A stretch of 13,476 nt of DNA from an uncultured Blautia sp. (GTDB lineage: Bacteria; Bacillota; Clostridia; Lachnospirales; Lachnospiraceae), in contig CAKRRX010000063.1 of NCBI GenBank assembly GCA_934394595.1, positions 1-13,476 of the forward strand, in the 5' to 3' direction. This document shows, in pieces, positions 6,801 to 13,476 of the stretch (positions are counted from its first letter, which is position 1; every line of letters starts with the position of its first letter). A program made the position numbers and the translations under genes. The notes beneath the pieces are model-generated. The model saw only the letters and a program-made list of their open reading frames with translations, was not told the DNA's origin and ran no database searches.

Positions 6801-8135
6801 TTATTCTACTTCATCTTCTGTCTCTGTGCTTACCTCAGCGGAATCACTACTGTCTGCCTGGGACTTATCTGTGCTGTCTGTCTTATCTGTGGCACTGCTG
6901 TCTTTTGCAGTATTTGCTTTATCTTCCGCAGTATCACCGGACTCCTCTGCTGTATCTGTCTCTTCTGCGGAAGCGTCCTCTGTGGAGTCTGTATCTACAG
7001 CCGTTTCATCTTCTGAAGCCTCATCAGATGTATCCTCAGTAGTGTCCTCACTGGTATCAGCAGTTTCCTCTGTGCTGGTATCCGCTGCAACCTCCTTGAT
7101 GCTGAAGATATGGTCATCTGTGATCTCCAGAGTATCCAGAACCTTTTCATCTACGGTAATCTTTGCATCATCCAGCCATTTCTGGGTTGTCTCAGAATAA
7201 TACTCGCTTCTCTTTGTATTTTCAAGGGACTCCTTCTTAGATGCTGTAGCATCATCATCTTTTACCTTATCCATGCGAAGGATATAGATATTGGTATCTG
7301 TCTCTACCAGATCACCATAAACCTCGCCGTCCTTCAGGGTTCTCAGAGCCTCCACAACAGCATCGTCATAGCTGTTGGTAATGTCCTCATCATCACTGTC
7401 ATTTGTAAAAATTGTGCCTGTCAGCCCGCTGTAGGTATCGTCTACGGCCTTGGCAGTCTCGCCCATATCAGCAGTTGGATCCTCTTTCATCTTATCCAGG
7501 ATCTCCTGTGCCTGCTCTTTTCTTGTGGTAATATCCTCATCTGTAAGATCCTCTCCGCTGATGGAAATACTTACATAACTGAAAGAAGACTGCTGCGCTT
7601 CCTCATCTGTGATATCCACTTCAGCCTCATTGCGGATCGGCTGATCCAATTTCTTCCGGTAAGTCTCAAGCTCAAGATAGGTCTTAACCTGATCTTCTGT
7701 CACTGCCAGCTCTTTCAGAGTCTCCTCATCATTATCTGTCATAAACTGTGCTGCTGCATCTGCAATGGCAGTTTCCTCATCAGAAGTGATCTCAACGCCA
7801 TAGTCTGCCGCCTTCTCCTTCATGATATATCTCAGCTCAACCTGCTCCAGGAACTGACCCTTCGCCTGCTCTCCTGCAGTCTCCCCGGACTCCTCATCTA
7901 CTACCTGACTCCATATATTATCTGCACTTCCCATAAAGCTCTTGTACATAGCAACTGTCTGCGCCTGTGAACTGCGGGCATACAGACTTAACACACCCAT
8001 CGGGATATCCGTGCCATCTACTGTGGCTACAGTCTTCTCTCCATCTATCTTTTTCTCTCCACATCCGGAAAGCATTCCGATTGCCATAACACCAGCCAGT
8101 GCTGCAACGGTTGTGTTCTTCACAATTTTCTTCAT
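6801..8135 (-). CDS. Parvulin/PrsA-like foldase lipoprotein with long acidic Ser/Thr-rich tail
   Basis: Exported lipoprotein of 444 residues, probably a folding factor outside the membrane. The signal peptide (MKKIVKN plus a hydrophobic core) ends in a lipobox LSGC, giving lipid-modified C25. Residues about 35-175 look like a SurA/PrsA-type helical chaperone region. About 180-290 resemble a parvulin domain (helix EQAQEILDKMKED, then LKDGEVYGDLVETDTNIYILRMDKV). However, the usual His of the first strand (HIL-type motif) reads SYVSI, so isomerase activity is doubtful. Residues 349-444 are almost only D, E, S, T and A with a few K, a disordered low-complexity tail. The start is ambiguous: I chose the ATG at 8135 (GGTGA 5 nt upstream), but GTG at 8144 has AAAGGG 6 nt upstream, and TTG at 8147 is also open. 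It has its own promoter and terminator, and lies downstream of mfd. Confidence 0.85.
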   Translation of the reverse strand: MKKIVKNTTVAALAGVMAIGMLSGCGEKKIDGEKTVATVDGTDIPMGVLSLYARSSQAQTVAMYKSFMGSADNIWSQVVDEESGETAGEQAKGQFLEQVELRYIMKEKAADYGVEITSDEETAIADAAAQFMTDNDEETLKELAVTEDQVKTYLELETYRKKLDQPIRNEAEVDITDEEAQQSSFSYVSISISGEDLTDEDITTRKEQAQEILDKMKEDPTADMGETAKAVDDTYSGLTGTIFTNDSDDEDITNSYDDAVVEALRTLKDGEVYGDLVETDTNIYILRMDKVKDDDATASKKESLENTKRSEYYSETTQKWLDDAKITVDEKVLDTLEITDDHIFSIKEVAADTSTEETADTSEDTTEDTSDEASEDETAVDTDSTEDASAEETDTAEESGDTAEDKANTAKDSSATDKTDSTDKSQADSSDSAEVSTETEDEVE

Positions 8136-8187
8136 CTCAATCACCAATTACCCTTTCACTGATGCGCCACTTAGGCACGCTACCAAG

Positions 8188-8216
8188 AGTATAAAACTTT
8201 TTTCCCATGAGGGCAA
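8188..8216 (-). promoter_or_regulatory. Predicted promoter of the lipoprotein gene
   Basis: On the minus strand TTGCCC (8216-8211), 17 nt, then TATACT (8193-8188). The -10 box is strong and the -35 box moderate. The spacer carries an A6 run. Transcription would start near 8181, leaving a leader of about 45 nt. Confidence 0.6.
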
Positions 8217-8254
8217 GCAAAAAGGCAAAAAAGTGGAATATTTCACAAATTTTT

Positions 8255-11200
8255 TCAGCCTTCCTCCACCACCAGCTCTGCCAGTTCTTTTGCAAAAACA
8301 GTCAGTGCCTGTATGATATCGCCCACTGGTGCAAAAAGAAACTTCGGCGACTTATCTGGCTTAAACTGAAGCTGTCTTCTGTATTTCGCCACAAGAGGCG
8401 GAATTCCCGCAGGATCCATCTGCGCATTTTCATAAAGAGTAATACGGATCTCTTTTTGCAGCTGCTTGATCTCTGTAATATAAGCCTGATGGGCCATGGC
8501 TTTCAGCCGTGCAATGGCCAGCAGATTCAATACTGCTTTTGGCGGTTCCCCAAAGCGGTCGATCAGCTCTTCCAGCATATCATCATACTCCTGCTGAGAC
8601 TCGATTCCCGCAATTCTCTTGTAAATATCCAGCTTCTGAAACTCGTTGCTGATATAGGAATCGGGAATAAATGCATCCATAGTAAGGTCAATGGTAGTCT
8701 CAAAATCTTCCATAGTATGAATGCCTTTCGCCTCTTTTACCGCCTCACTTAGCATTTTACAGTAAAGGTCATAACCCACAGCATTCATATGTCCATGCTG
8801 TTGGGCTCCCAGAAGGTTTCCTGCCCCACGAAGCTCCAGATCCCGCATGGCGATCTTGAAACCACTTCCCAGATCTGTGAACTCCCGGATGGCAGAAAGT
8901 CTCTTTTCCGCTACTTCCCGGAGCATGGTATTTCTGCGGTACATAAGAAATGCATAGGCGGTCCTGTTTGAACGGCCAATTCTTCCCCTGAGCTGGTACA
9001 GCTGGGAAAGTCCGTATTTATCAGAATCATGGATGATCATGGTATTTACATTGGAAATATCCAGACCAGTTTCAATAATAGTAGTGGAAACCAGCACATC
9101 AATATCCCCATTGATAAAATCGTACATCACCCGTTCCAGTTCCCGCTCACTCATCTGTCCGTGTGCAAAATCCACCCGTGCATCCGGCACAAGCTTGGCG
9201 ATCCGCTGAGCTACCTCATCGATGTCCGTAACCCGGTTATACACATAATAAACCTGTCCGCCTCTTCTCAGTTCCCTTCCAATGGCTTCTCTCACCGTCT
9301 CCTCATCATACTCCATGACATAAGTCTGGATAGGCATACGGTCAATAGGAGGCTCCTCCAGCACACTCATATCCCGGATTCCGATCATACTCATATGAAG
9401 GGTTCTGGGGATTGGTGTAGCAGTCAGCGTCAGAACATCAATATCCTTTTTCAGCTGTTTGATCTTTTCCTTATGGGTAACCCCAAAGCGCTGCTCCTCG
9501 TCCACGATCAGAAGACCCAGATTGCGGTATTCCACATCCTTTGACAGCACTCTGTGGGTTCCGATCACCACATCCACCTGTCCTTTTTTCAGATCCTGAA
9601 TGGTCTTTTTCTGCTGGGCAGGAGTACGGAAGCGGCAGAGCAGATCCACACGCACCGGAAAATCCTTCATTCGCTGGATAAAAGTATTGTATACCTGCTG
9701 GGCCAGAATTGTAGTTGGAACCAGGTAAACTACCTGGCGGCTCTCCTGCACTTCCTTAAAAGCCGCACGAAGGGCGATTTCTGTCTTTCCATAGCCCACA
9801 TCCCCACAGACCAGACGATCCATGATCTTGGTGCTCTCCATGTCTTTTTTGGTATCTTCAATGGCATTCAGCTGGTCTTCTGTCTCCTCATAAGGAAACA
9901 TTTCCTCAAATTCCCGCTGCCACACGGTATCCGGCCCACAGACATAGCCTTCTTTTTCCTGGCGTACTGCATACAGCTCCACCAGCTCTTTTGCAATATT
10001 TTTTACTGCCCCCTTTACCTTTGACTTGGTACGGTTCCACTCCTGGGTACCAAGCTTATTCAGCTTCGGTGTTTTTGCCGTGTCTGCACCGGAATATTTC
10101 TGCAGGGCATCCAGCTGCGTAGCCAAAATATAGAGATTGCTTCCATCCCGGTACTCGATCTTGATGTAATCCTTTACGATCTTATCTACCTCAACCTTCT
10201 CGATACCGCGGTAAATACCAAGTCCATGTTTTTCATGAACTACATAATCCCCGATAGAAAGCTCTGCAAAGTCCTGGATCCGCTTTCCATTATAGGTTTT
10301 CTTCTTTTTCTTTTTTTTCTGCTCCTGGCCAAAGATATCGGTCTCTGTGATCACGGCAAATTTGATCAGGGGATACTCAAAGCCTTTTCTGGCATGGCCA
10401 TACATTACCACGATTTCACCGGGATTTATTACCTGGTCATAATCCTGCCGGTAAACAGCGGTCAGCTCCTGATCCTGCAGATCCTTCGCCAGACGCTCTG
10501 CCCTTGTGCGGGAACCGGAAAGCAAAGCCACCTGATAGCCCTGTTTTTTATACTTTTTCAGATCCTTTACCAAAAGCTCGAAACTGCTGTTGTAGGATGT
10601 GACGCTCTGCACCGGAAGATTGAATTTATCCGGAGAAAAATTCCAGCCTGCAGCCCCTGGCTCCAAGGCAGACAAAGAGATGGCAGATCTTGAATTCAAG
10701 CTTTTCTGCACCTTCGAAAATTCGCACAGCCACTGTACAGGAAGATCCTGCTCTCCTTTTTCTTCCCTGTGCATACGGCTCTGTCTGTATTCCTCTTCCA
10801 CTCCCTGCCCGTTTTCCACAATACGGTTGGGTTCATCCAGAAACAACAGCGTCTTTTCTTCTGGAAAATAATCCGGGAAAGACACCATTTTCTTCTCATC
10901 TGTCCACTCTACTGCCGGATAGATAGAAATTTCATCCAGATTTTCCAGAGATCTCTGGCTCTCTGCGTCAAAGCTTCGGATAGAATCCACCTCGTCTCCC
11001 CACAGCTCCATACGCCACGGATTTTCCTCTGTCAGACAGTAAATATCCACAATACCGCCTCGAACAGAAAACTGCCCCGGCATTTCCACCTGTCCCACGC
11101 GCTCATATCCAAGGGAAACCAGCGCTTTTTTCAGCATATCCATGTTTACAACACTGTCTGCGTAAAAATGAAGGACTTTTTTCTTAATTTCCTCCAGGGG

Positions 11201-11581
11201 CATCAGGTAATCCATACATCCGTCAATGCTGGTCACAACTGTTATTCCTTCCTGTTCCAGAAGCGCTTTCACCACACACATTCTCTGACGGATCAGCAGA
11301 TTTCCCTGAATATCAGCCTGGAAGAACAGCAGATCCTTCGCCGGATAAAAAAACGTCTTTTTGTCATAAAAACGCAGGTCTTCACAGATTTCCTTTGCCT
11401 GGCGCTCATCCCCTGCGATCACAAGACGCCAGGGAGCTTTCCCGGAAAGCCCATGTATGAGATGCGCTTTCTGGGATTCCAGACAGCCGGTGATCTGTAT
11501 GATCCCCTGCTTTTTTTCCATACTTTTCTCGATTTCCTCAAATTCCGCCATTTCTTTCAGCGGCTGGGTAAATGAAAGCAT
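8255..11581 (-). CDS. mfd: Transcription-repair coupling factor Mfd
   Basis: ATP-dependent DNA translocase that removes RNA polymerase stalled at lesions and recruits UvrA. It has 1108 residues, a normal length. In order: UvrB-like N-terminal region (about 1-330), a linker, a K7 run (422-428), the RNA polymerase-interacting CarD-like domain (about 437-505, starting near SIGDYVVHEKHGLGIYRG), and two RecA-like translocase domains with Walker A GDVGYGKTE (K599), DEEQ box (694-697), TATPIPRTLHMS, and a motif VI region QLRGRIGRSNR. Last is the C-terminal TRCF/D7 domain (YDLYCKMLSEAV onward). The start is supported by AGGAGGG about 5 nt before the ATG. The T-run of an intrinsic terminator lies just 17 bp upstream of the ATG, so expression probably depends on read-through from pth or on a promoter inside pth. 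A dnaX-like A-run in the linker is described in the findings. Confidence 0.98.
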   Translation of the reverse strand: MLSFTQPLKEMAEFEEIEKSMEKKQGIIQITGCLESQKAHLIHGLSGKAPWRLVIAGDERQAKEICEDLRFYDKKTFFYPAKDLLFFQADIQGNLLIRQRMCVVKALLEQEGITVVTSIDGCMDYLMPLEEIKKKVLHFYADSVVNMDMLKKALVSLGYERVGQVEMPGQFSVRGGIVDIYCLTEENPWRMELWGDEVDSIRSFDAESQRSLENLDEISIYPAVEWTDEKKMVSFPDYFPEEKTLLFLDEPNRIVENGQGVEEEYRQSRMHREEKGEQDLPVQWLCEFSKVQKSLNSRSAISLSALEPGAAGWNFSPDKFNLPVQSVTSYNSSFELLVKDLKKYKKQGYQVALLSGSRTRAERLAKDLQDQELTAVYRQDYDQVINPGEIVVMYGHARKGFEYPLIKFAVITETDIFGQEQKKKKKKKTYNGKRIQDFAELSIGDYVVHEKHGLGIYRGIEKVEVDKIVKDYIKIEYRDGSNLYILATQLDALQKYSGADTAKTPKLNKLGTQEWNRTKSKVKGAVKNIAKELVELYAVRQEKEGYVCGPDTVWQREFEEMFPYEETEDQLNAIEDTKKDMESTKIMDRLVCGDVGYGKTEIALRAAFKEVQESRQVVYLVPTTILAQQVYNTFIQRMKDFPVRVDLLCRFRTPAQQKKTIQDLKKGQVDVVIGTHRVLSKDVEYRNLGLLIVDEEQRFGVTHKEKIKQLKKDIDVLTLTATPIPRTLHMSMIGIRDMSVLEEPPIDRMPIQTYVMEYDEETVREAIGRELRRGGQVYYVYNRVTDIDEVAQRIAKLVPDARVDFAHGQMSERELERVMYDFINGDIDVLVSTTIIETGLDISNVNTMIIHDSDKYGLSQLYQLRGRIGRSNRTAYAFLMYRRNTMLREVAEKRLSAIREFTDLGSGFKIAMRDLELRGAGNLLGAQQHGHMNAVGYDLYCKMLSEAVKEAKGIHTMEDFETTIDLTMDAFIPDSYISNEFQKLDIYKRIAGIESQQEYDDMLEELIDRFGEPPKAVLNLLAIARLKAMAHQAYITEIKQLQKEIRITLYENAQMDPAGIPPLVAKYRRQLQFKPDKSPKFLFAPVGDIIQALTVFAKELAELVVEEG

Positions 11582-11598
11582 AGATTCCCTCCTAGTCT

Positions 11599-11634
11599 AA
11601 AAAGAAGCCCAGTATCGATCAACTGGACTTCTTT
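11599..11634 (-). terminator. Intrinsic terminator overlapping the 3' end of pth
   Basis: On the minus strand a 13-bp stem (AAAGAAGTCCAGT with ACTGGGCTTCTTT, one G-U pair) with an 8-nt loop is followed directly by a T-run (TTTTT). The 5' arm is made of the last codons of pth and the stop codon lies in the loop. The mfd Shine-Dalgarno site begins only a few bases after the T-run. Confidence 0.85.
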
Positions 11635-12194
11635 CTGTTGTACTCATTCATAGCCGCATCCGGGCCATCTGTTATGATTTTTTCCACAGCATCTGCTGCT
11701 CTTTCGATTGCATCATCCACAAGCTCCCGCTCCTGCTGTGTAAAGTGTCCAAGAACATGATCTGCAAGATCCCATCCTTTTGGTTTTGCTCCTACGCCAA
11801 CCTTCACACGGACAAATTTCTGCGTACCAAGTCTGCCGATAATGTCTTTCAGCCCATTATGACCGCCTGCACTTCCCTGCTTGCGGATGCGCAGCTGGCC
11901 CGGATCCAGGTCAATGTCATCCTGGATCACAATCAGCTCTGTTTCCGGATCGATCTTGAAATAGGCTGCCATTTCCTGTACCGGACCTCCGCTAAGATTC
12001 ATGAAGGAAAGAGGCTTCATGAAGATCACCTTTTCCCCGCCAATAAATCCGGAGCCATACATTGCATTAAATTTTACGCCGCCCTGGGGAATCTTATGTC
12101 TTTCCACCAGAACATCTATCGTATCAAAACCCATATTGTGACGGGTTGCCTCATACTGCCTCCCGGGGTTTCCCAATCCCACAACTAAATACAT
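11619..12194 (-). CDS. pth: Peptidyl-tRNA hydrolase
   Basis: Essential cytoplasmic esterase that frees tRNA from peptidyl-tRNAs dropped by ribosomes. It has 191 residues, the normal length for bacterial Pth. Visible: the N-terminal GLGNPGRQYEATRHNMGF with N9 and catalytic H19, FMNLSGG with N66, QDDIDL with D92 (matching E. coli D93), and GSAGGHNGLKD with N113. These are the known catalytic and substrate-binding residues. The start has AAAGGA 8 nt upstream of the ATG. It lies 15 bp after the stop of the CobW-like gene, so it is probably cotranscribed with it, and it ends within a strong terminator ahead of mfd. The pth-mfd order is common in Firmicutes. Confidence 0.98.
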   Translation of the reverse strand: MYLVVGLGNPGRQYEATRHNMGFDTIDVLVERHKIPQGGVKFNAMYGSGFIGGEKVIFMKPLSFMNLSGGPVQEMAAYFKIDPETELIVIQDDIDLDPGQLRIRKQGSAGGHNGLKDIIGRLGTQKFVRVKVGVGAKPKGWDLADHVLGHFTQQERELVDDAIERAADAVEKIITDGPDAAMNEYNRKKSS

Positions 12195-12209
12195 GATTCT
12201 TTTCCTTTA

Positions 12210-13160
12210 TCAGTTAAAATATACCATCTCGTCTGCCAGTGGCTCACAGGGACTTACATTCTCTGCATAGAGTACGATTCCCTCGCCCTGGTATTCAGTA
12301 CGGTTCTCATATGCTGCTTTTGCAGTCACTTCCACCCATTCACCCTGTTTCAGCTTCGGTGCATAGGCACTTTTGCAGATGTAGCCAAGAAAAGAGGTGT
12401 CATCTGCGCAGCAGGTCATGGCAGTACGTCCCGGGATAAAGAATTTGCTTCCCATTCCTCTTGGCCGTCTTGCACGTGCTTTAAAGCGCAGTGTTTTTCC
12501 CACATAACGATCCGGGTGATCCATAGCATCCACAAACCAGATTCCATAGTCTTCCGGCGGTATATCCACAATATCTGCATCCAGGTCAAATGGCATCTGA
12601 TCTGCAAAGATGTCCTCCATCTCACCTTCCTCATCTTCAAAAATGACCTCGGCGCTTGGGTTTACTACCTTGATGCTTCTGCGGAAGTTTGCAAGAGGAT
12701 CTTCTTTTTTGCAGCGGTTAAATACTACCATATCTGCATTGCGGACCATATCCATGAAAATGGACTTCATATTCTGCATGTATACCTGGAATGTACTTGC
12801 GTCCACACAGGTAATATGCTGCTCTACGCCCCAGCCGGAAGGAAGTTTCATTTCCTCAAACTTGCTTACCAGCCACATTCCATTATACTCCATTACCACA
12901 CGCTCCGGCTGATGGATAATATCCAGTGCCTGAAGGCGTTCCGGAGTAAAATCTTCTTCTTTTTCGATGACTTCTACTACAATATTTGCTTTTGCAAGAG
13001 CATCCTCATCGTACTCTTCTTCCCCCTCTTCACAGAGGATGAGAAGGGTCTTTCCTTCAATGCGGAAATAATCCTGCTGCAGGGTAAAGCTCAGGAAAGA
13101 GGTCTTTCCGCTTTCCAAAAACCCTGTGATCAGATAAATCGGTACTGTAATTTCATCCAT
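12210..13160 (-). CDS. CobW-like (COG0523) GTPase fused to a DUF1980/TIGR03943-like C-terminal domain
   Basis: A 316-residue protein, probably involved in metal homeostasis or metallochaperone work; this is inferred from the family. The N-terminal half is a P-loop GTPase of the CobW/HypB/UreG group: Walker A TGFLESGKTS (12-21), a Walker B-like VVMEYNG (88-94), and FNRC (147-150) at the place of the guanine-specific NKxD. The CXCC metal motif usual between Walker A and B is absent; that stretch is instead strongly acidic (CEEGEEEYDEDA, 43-54). Residues about 205-316 (FKARARR, then MTCCADDTSFLGY with C250-C251, EWVEV, and a YAENVSP end) resemble the C-terminal domain of YcgQ-type proteins (DUF1980, TIGR03943), which partner a putative permease. 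The ORF extends upstream to 13235, but GGGAGGT 9 nt before the ATG at 13160 and the start of homology favour this start. It lies 61 bp after another COG0523 gene and 15 bp before pth. Confidence 0.8.
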   Translation of the reverse strand: MDEITVPIYLITGFLESGKTSFLSFTLQQDYFRIEGKTLLILCEEGEEEYDEDALAKANIVVEVIEKEEDFTPERLQALDIIHQPERVVMEYNGMWLVSKFEEMKLPSGWGVEQHITCVDASTFQVYMQNMKSIFMDMVRNADMVVFNRCKKEDPLANFRRSIKVVNPSAEVIFEDEEGEMEDIFADQMPFDLDADIVDIPPEDYGIWFVDAMDHPDRYVGKTLRFKARARRPRGMGSKFFIPGRTAMTCCADDTSFLGYICKSAYAPKLKQGEWVEVTAKAAYENRTEYQGEGIVLYAENVSPCEPLADEMVYFN

Positions 13161-13169
13161 GGTACCGGT

Positions 13170-13176
13170 ACCTCCC
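13170..13176 (-). promoter_or_regulatory. Ribosome binding site deciding the start of the CobW-DUF1980 gene
   Basis: GGGAGGT on the minus strand lies 9 nt before the ATG at 13160. The upstream in-frame ATG at 13235 overlaps the end of the preceding gene and would add 25 polar residues with no likeness to the family. Confidence 0.75.
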
Positions 13177-13221
13177 TTGTAATTCCTATTTCTTTTGCCG
13201 CAGTTTTTGCGGTCTTTTGTC

Positions 13222-13476
13222 TCAGGCAACTCCAAACAGTTCTGCCAGTTTATCCTCTTTTAATTTAGAACCGATAACACAAAGACGTCCTGTGTATTCC
13301 GGAGAGCCCTCACGAATCTCTGTTTCTTCCGGAACCATATCGAAATAGATCCAGGTGCCGTCCTCAGCCGGGAGCATTCCCTTTGCACGGAGGATCACGC
13401 CATATTCTTCAGATGCAGAAAGGCTCTCCAGTATCTTCTCCAGACCTTCTCTTGTAAATTTCCTGATAGTCTCACG
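13222..13476 (-). CDS. CobW-family (COG0523) GTPase, C-terminal part only (5' end beyond the window)
   Basis: The minus strand reads 84 residues, from the window edge to a TGA at 13224-13222. The text GVILRAKGMLPAEDGTWIYFD, then GRLCVIGSKLKEDKLAELF, is the typical CobW C-terminal domain, which has a strand with an RAKG motif, a W..FD strand and an IG..L...L..LF end. The GTPase domain, including any CXCC motif, lies beyond the right edge and cannot be judged. Proteins of this family deliver metals or act in metal homeostasis (zinc, cobalt or nitrile hydratase/B12 systems). It is followed after 61 bp by the second CobW-like gene, so the two probably form one operon and may work as a pair (inference). 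Confidence 0.85.
   Translation of the reverse strand, partial: RETIRKFTREGLEKILESLSASEEYGVILRAKGMLPAEDGTWIYFDMVPEETEIREGSPEYTGRLCVIGSKLKEDKLAELFGVA

Noticed and set aside
6826..7200. Long serine/valine-rich plus-strand reading frame opposite the lipoprotein tail
   Set aside because: It is the antisense shadow of the low-complexity D/E/S/T-rich tail, has no ribosome binding site, and is not a credible protein.
7110..7970. 286-residue plus-strand open frame opposite the lipoprotein gene
   Set aside because: Leucine/isoleucine/cysteine-rich antisense translation of a clearly coding minus-strand gene, with no start signals or recognisable domain.
8227..8255. A6/T6 tracts flanking GTG/CAC after the mfd stop codon as a terminator
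   Set aside because: The GC part of the stem is only 3 bp and the A/T arms need a 3-nt bulge, so the hairpin is too weak to call.
13180..13215. CCGCA/TGCGG hairpin between the two CobW-like genes as a terminator
   Set aside because: It is only a 5-bp stem without a following T-run, so it is not a terminator. The genes are more likely cotranscribed.

Overview
The window looks like chromosomal DNA of a low-to-mid GC Firmicute. The most likely home is a gut Lachnospiraceae (Blautia/Ruminococcus/Dorea-like). This rests on gene content and style: a DUF4317 protein, a lysine-rich linker in Mfd, an acidic parvulin-type lipoprotein, and strong Shine-Dalgarno sites. The assignment is inferred; there is no 16S or other taxonomic marker here. 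All ten genes lie on the minus strand, so transcription runs from the right edge to the left. No tRNA, rRNA, CRISPR array, IS element or known riboswitch was recognised.

Right part, in transcription order (13476 to 8255). First comes the tail of a CobW-family (COG0523) GTPase cut by the window edge. Next is a second CobW-like GTPase whose C-terminal third resembles the DUF1980/TIGR03943 (YcgQ-like) domain and which lacks the usual CXCC metal motif. Then come peptidyl-tRNA hydrolase (pth) and the transcription-repair coupling factor (mfd). A strong intrinsic terminator overlaps the end of pth and sits immediately before the mfd ribosome binding site.

Middle part (8254 to 4369). A parvulin/PrsA-like lipoprotein with a roughly 95-residue acidic Ser/Thr tail has its own sigma-A-type promoter and a strong terminator. 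A cytoplasmic type I L-asparaginase follows, with an excellent promoter and a probable terminator. After it comes a DUF4317 protein of unknown function.

Left part (4302 to 1). An AT-rich AAA-ATPase-like/PD-(D/E)XK nuclease-like protein, probably acquired, lies 25 bp upstream of a LysR-family regulator. The regulator is followed by metN and metI (methionine ABC importer ATPase and permease; metI runs off the left edge). A perfect 8-bp inverted repeat containing a T-N11-A LysR-type box spans the -35 to -10 region of the predicted metN promoter. This suggests that the neighbouring LysR protein controls methionine uptake directly, with no SAM riboswitch or T-box in the 136-bp gap.

Most of the window is ordinary housekeeping DNA. 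The points most worth a second look are the CobW-DUF1980 fusion without CXCC, the operator-promoter overlap at metN, the pth-mfd terminator, the slippery A-run in mfd and the AT-rich ATPase/nuclease gene. I see no clear case for a wholly new biological system.
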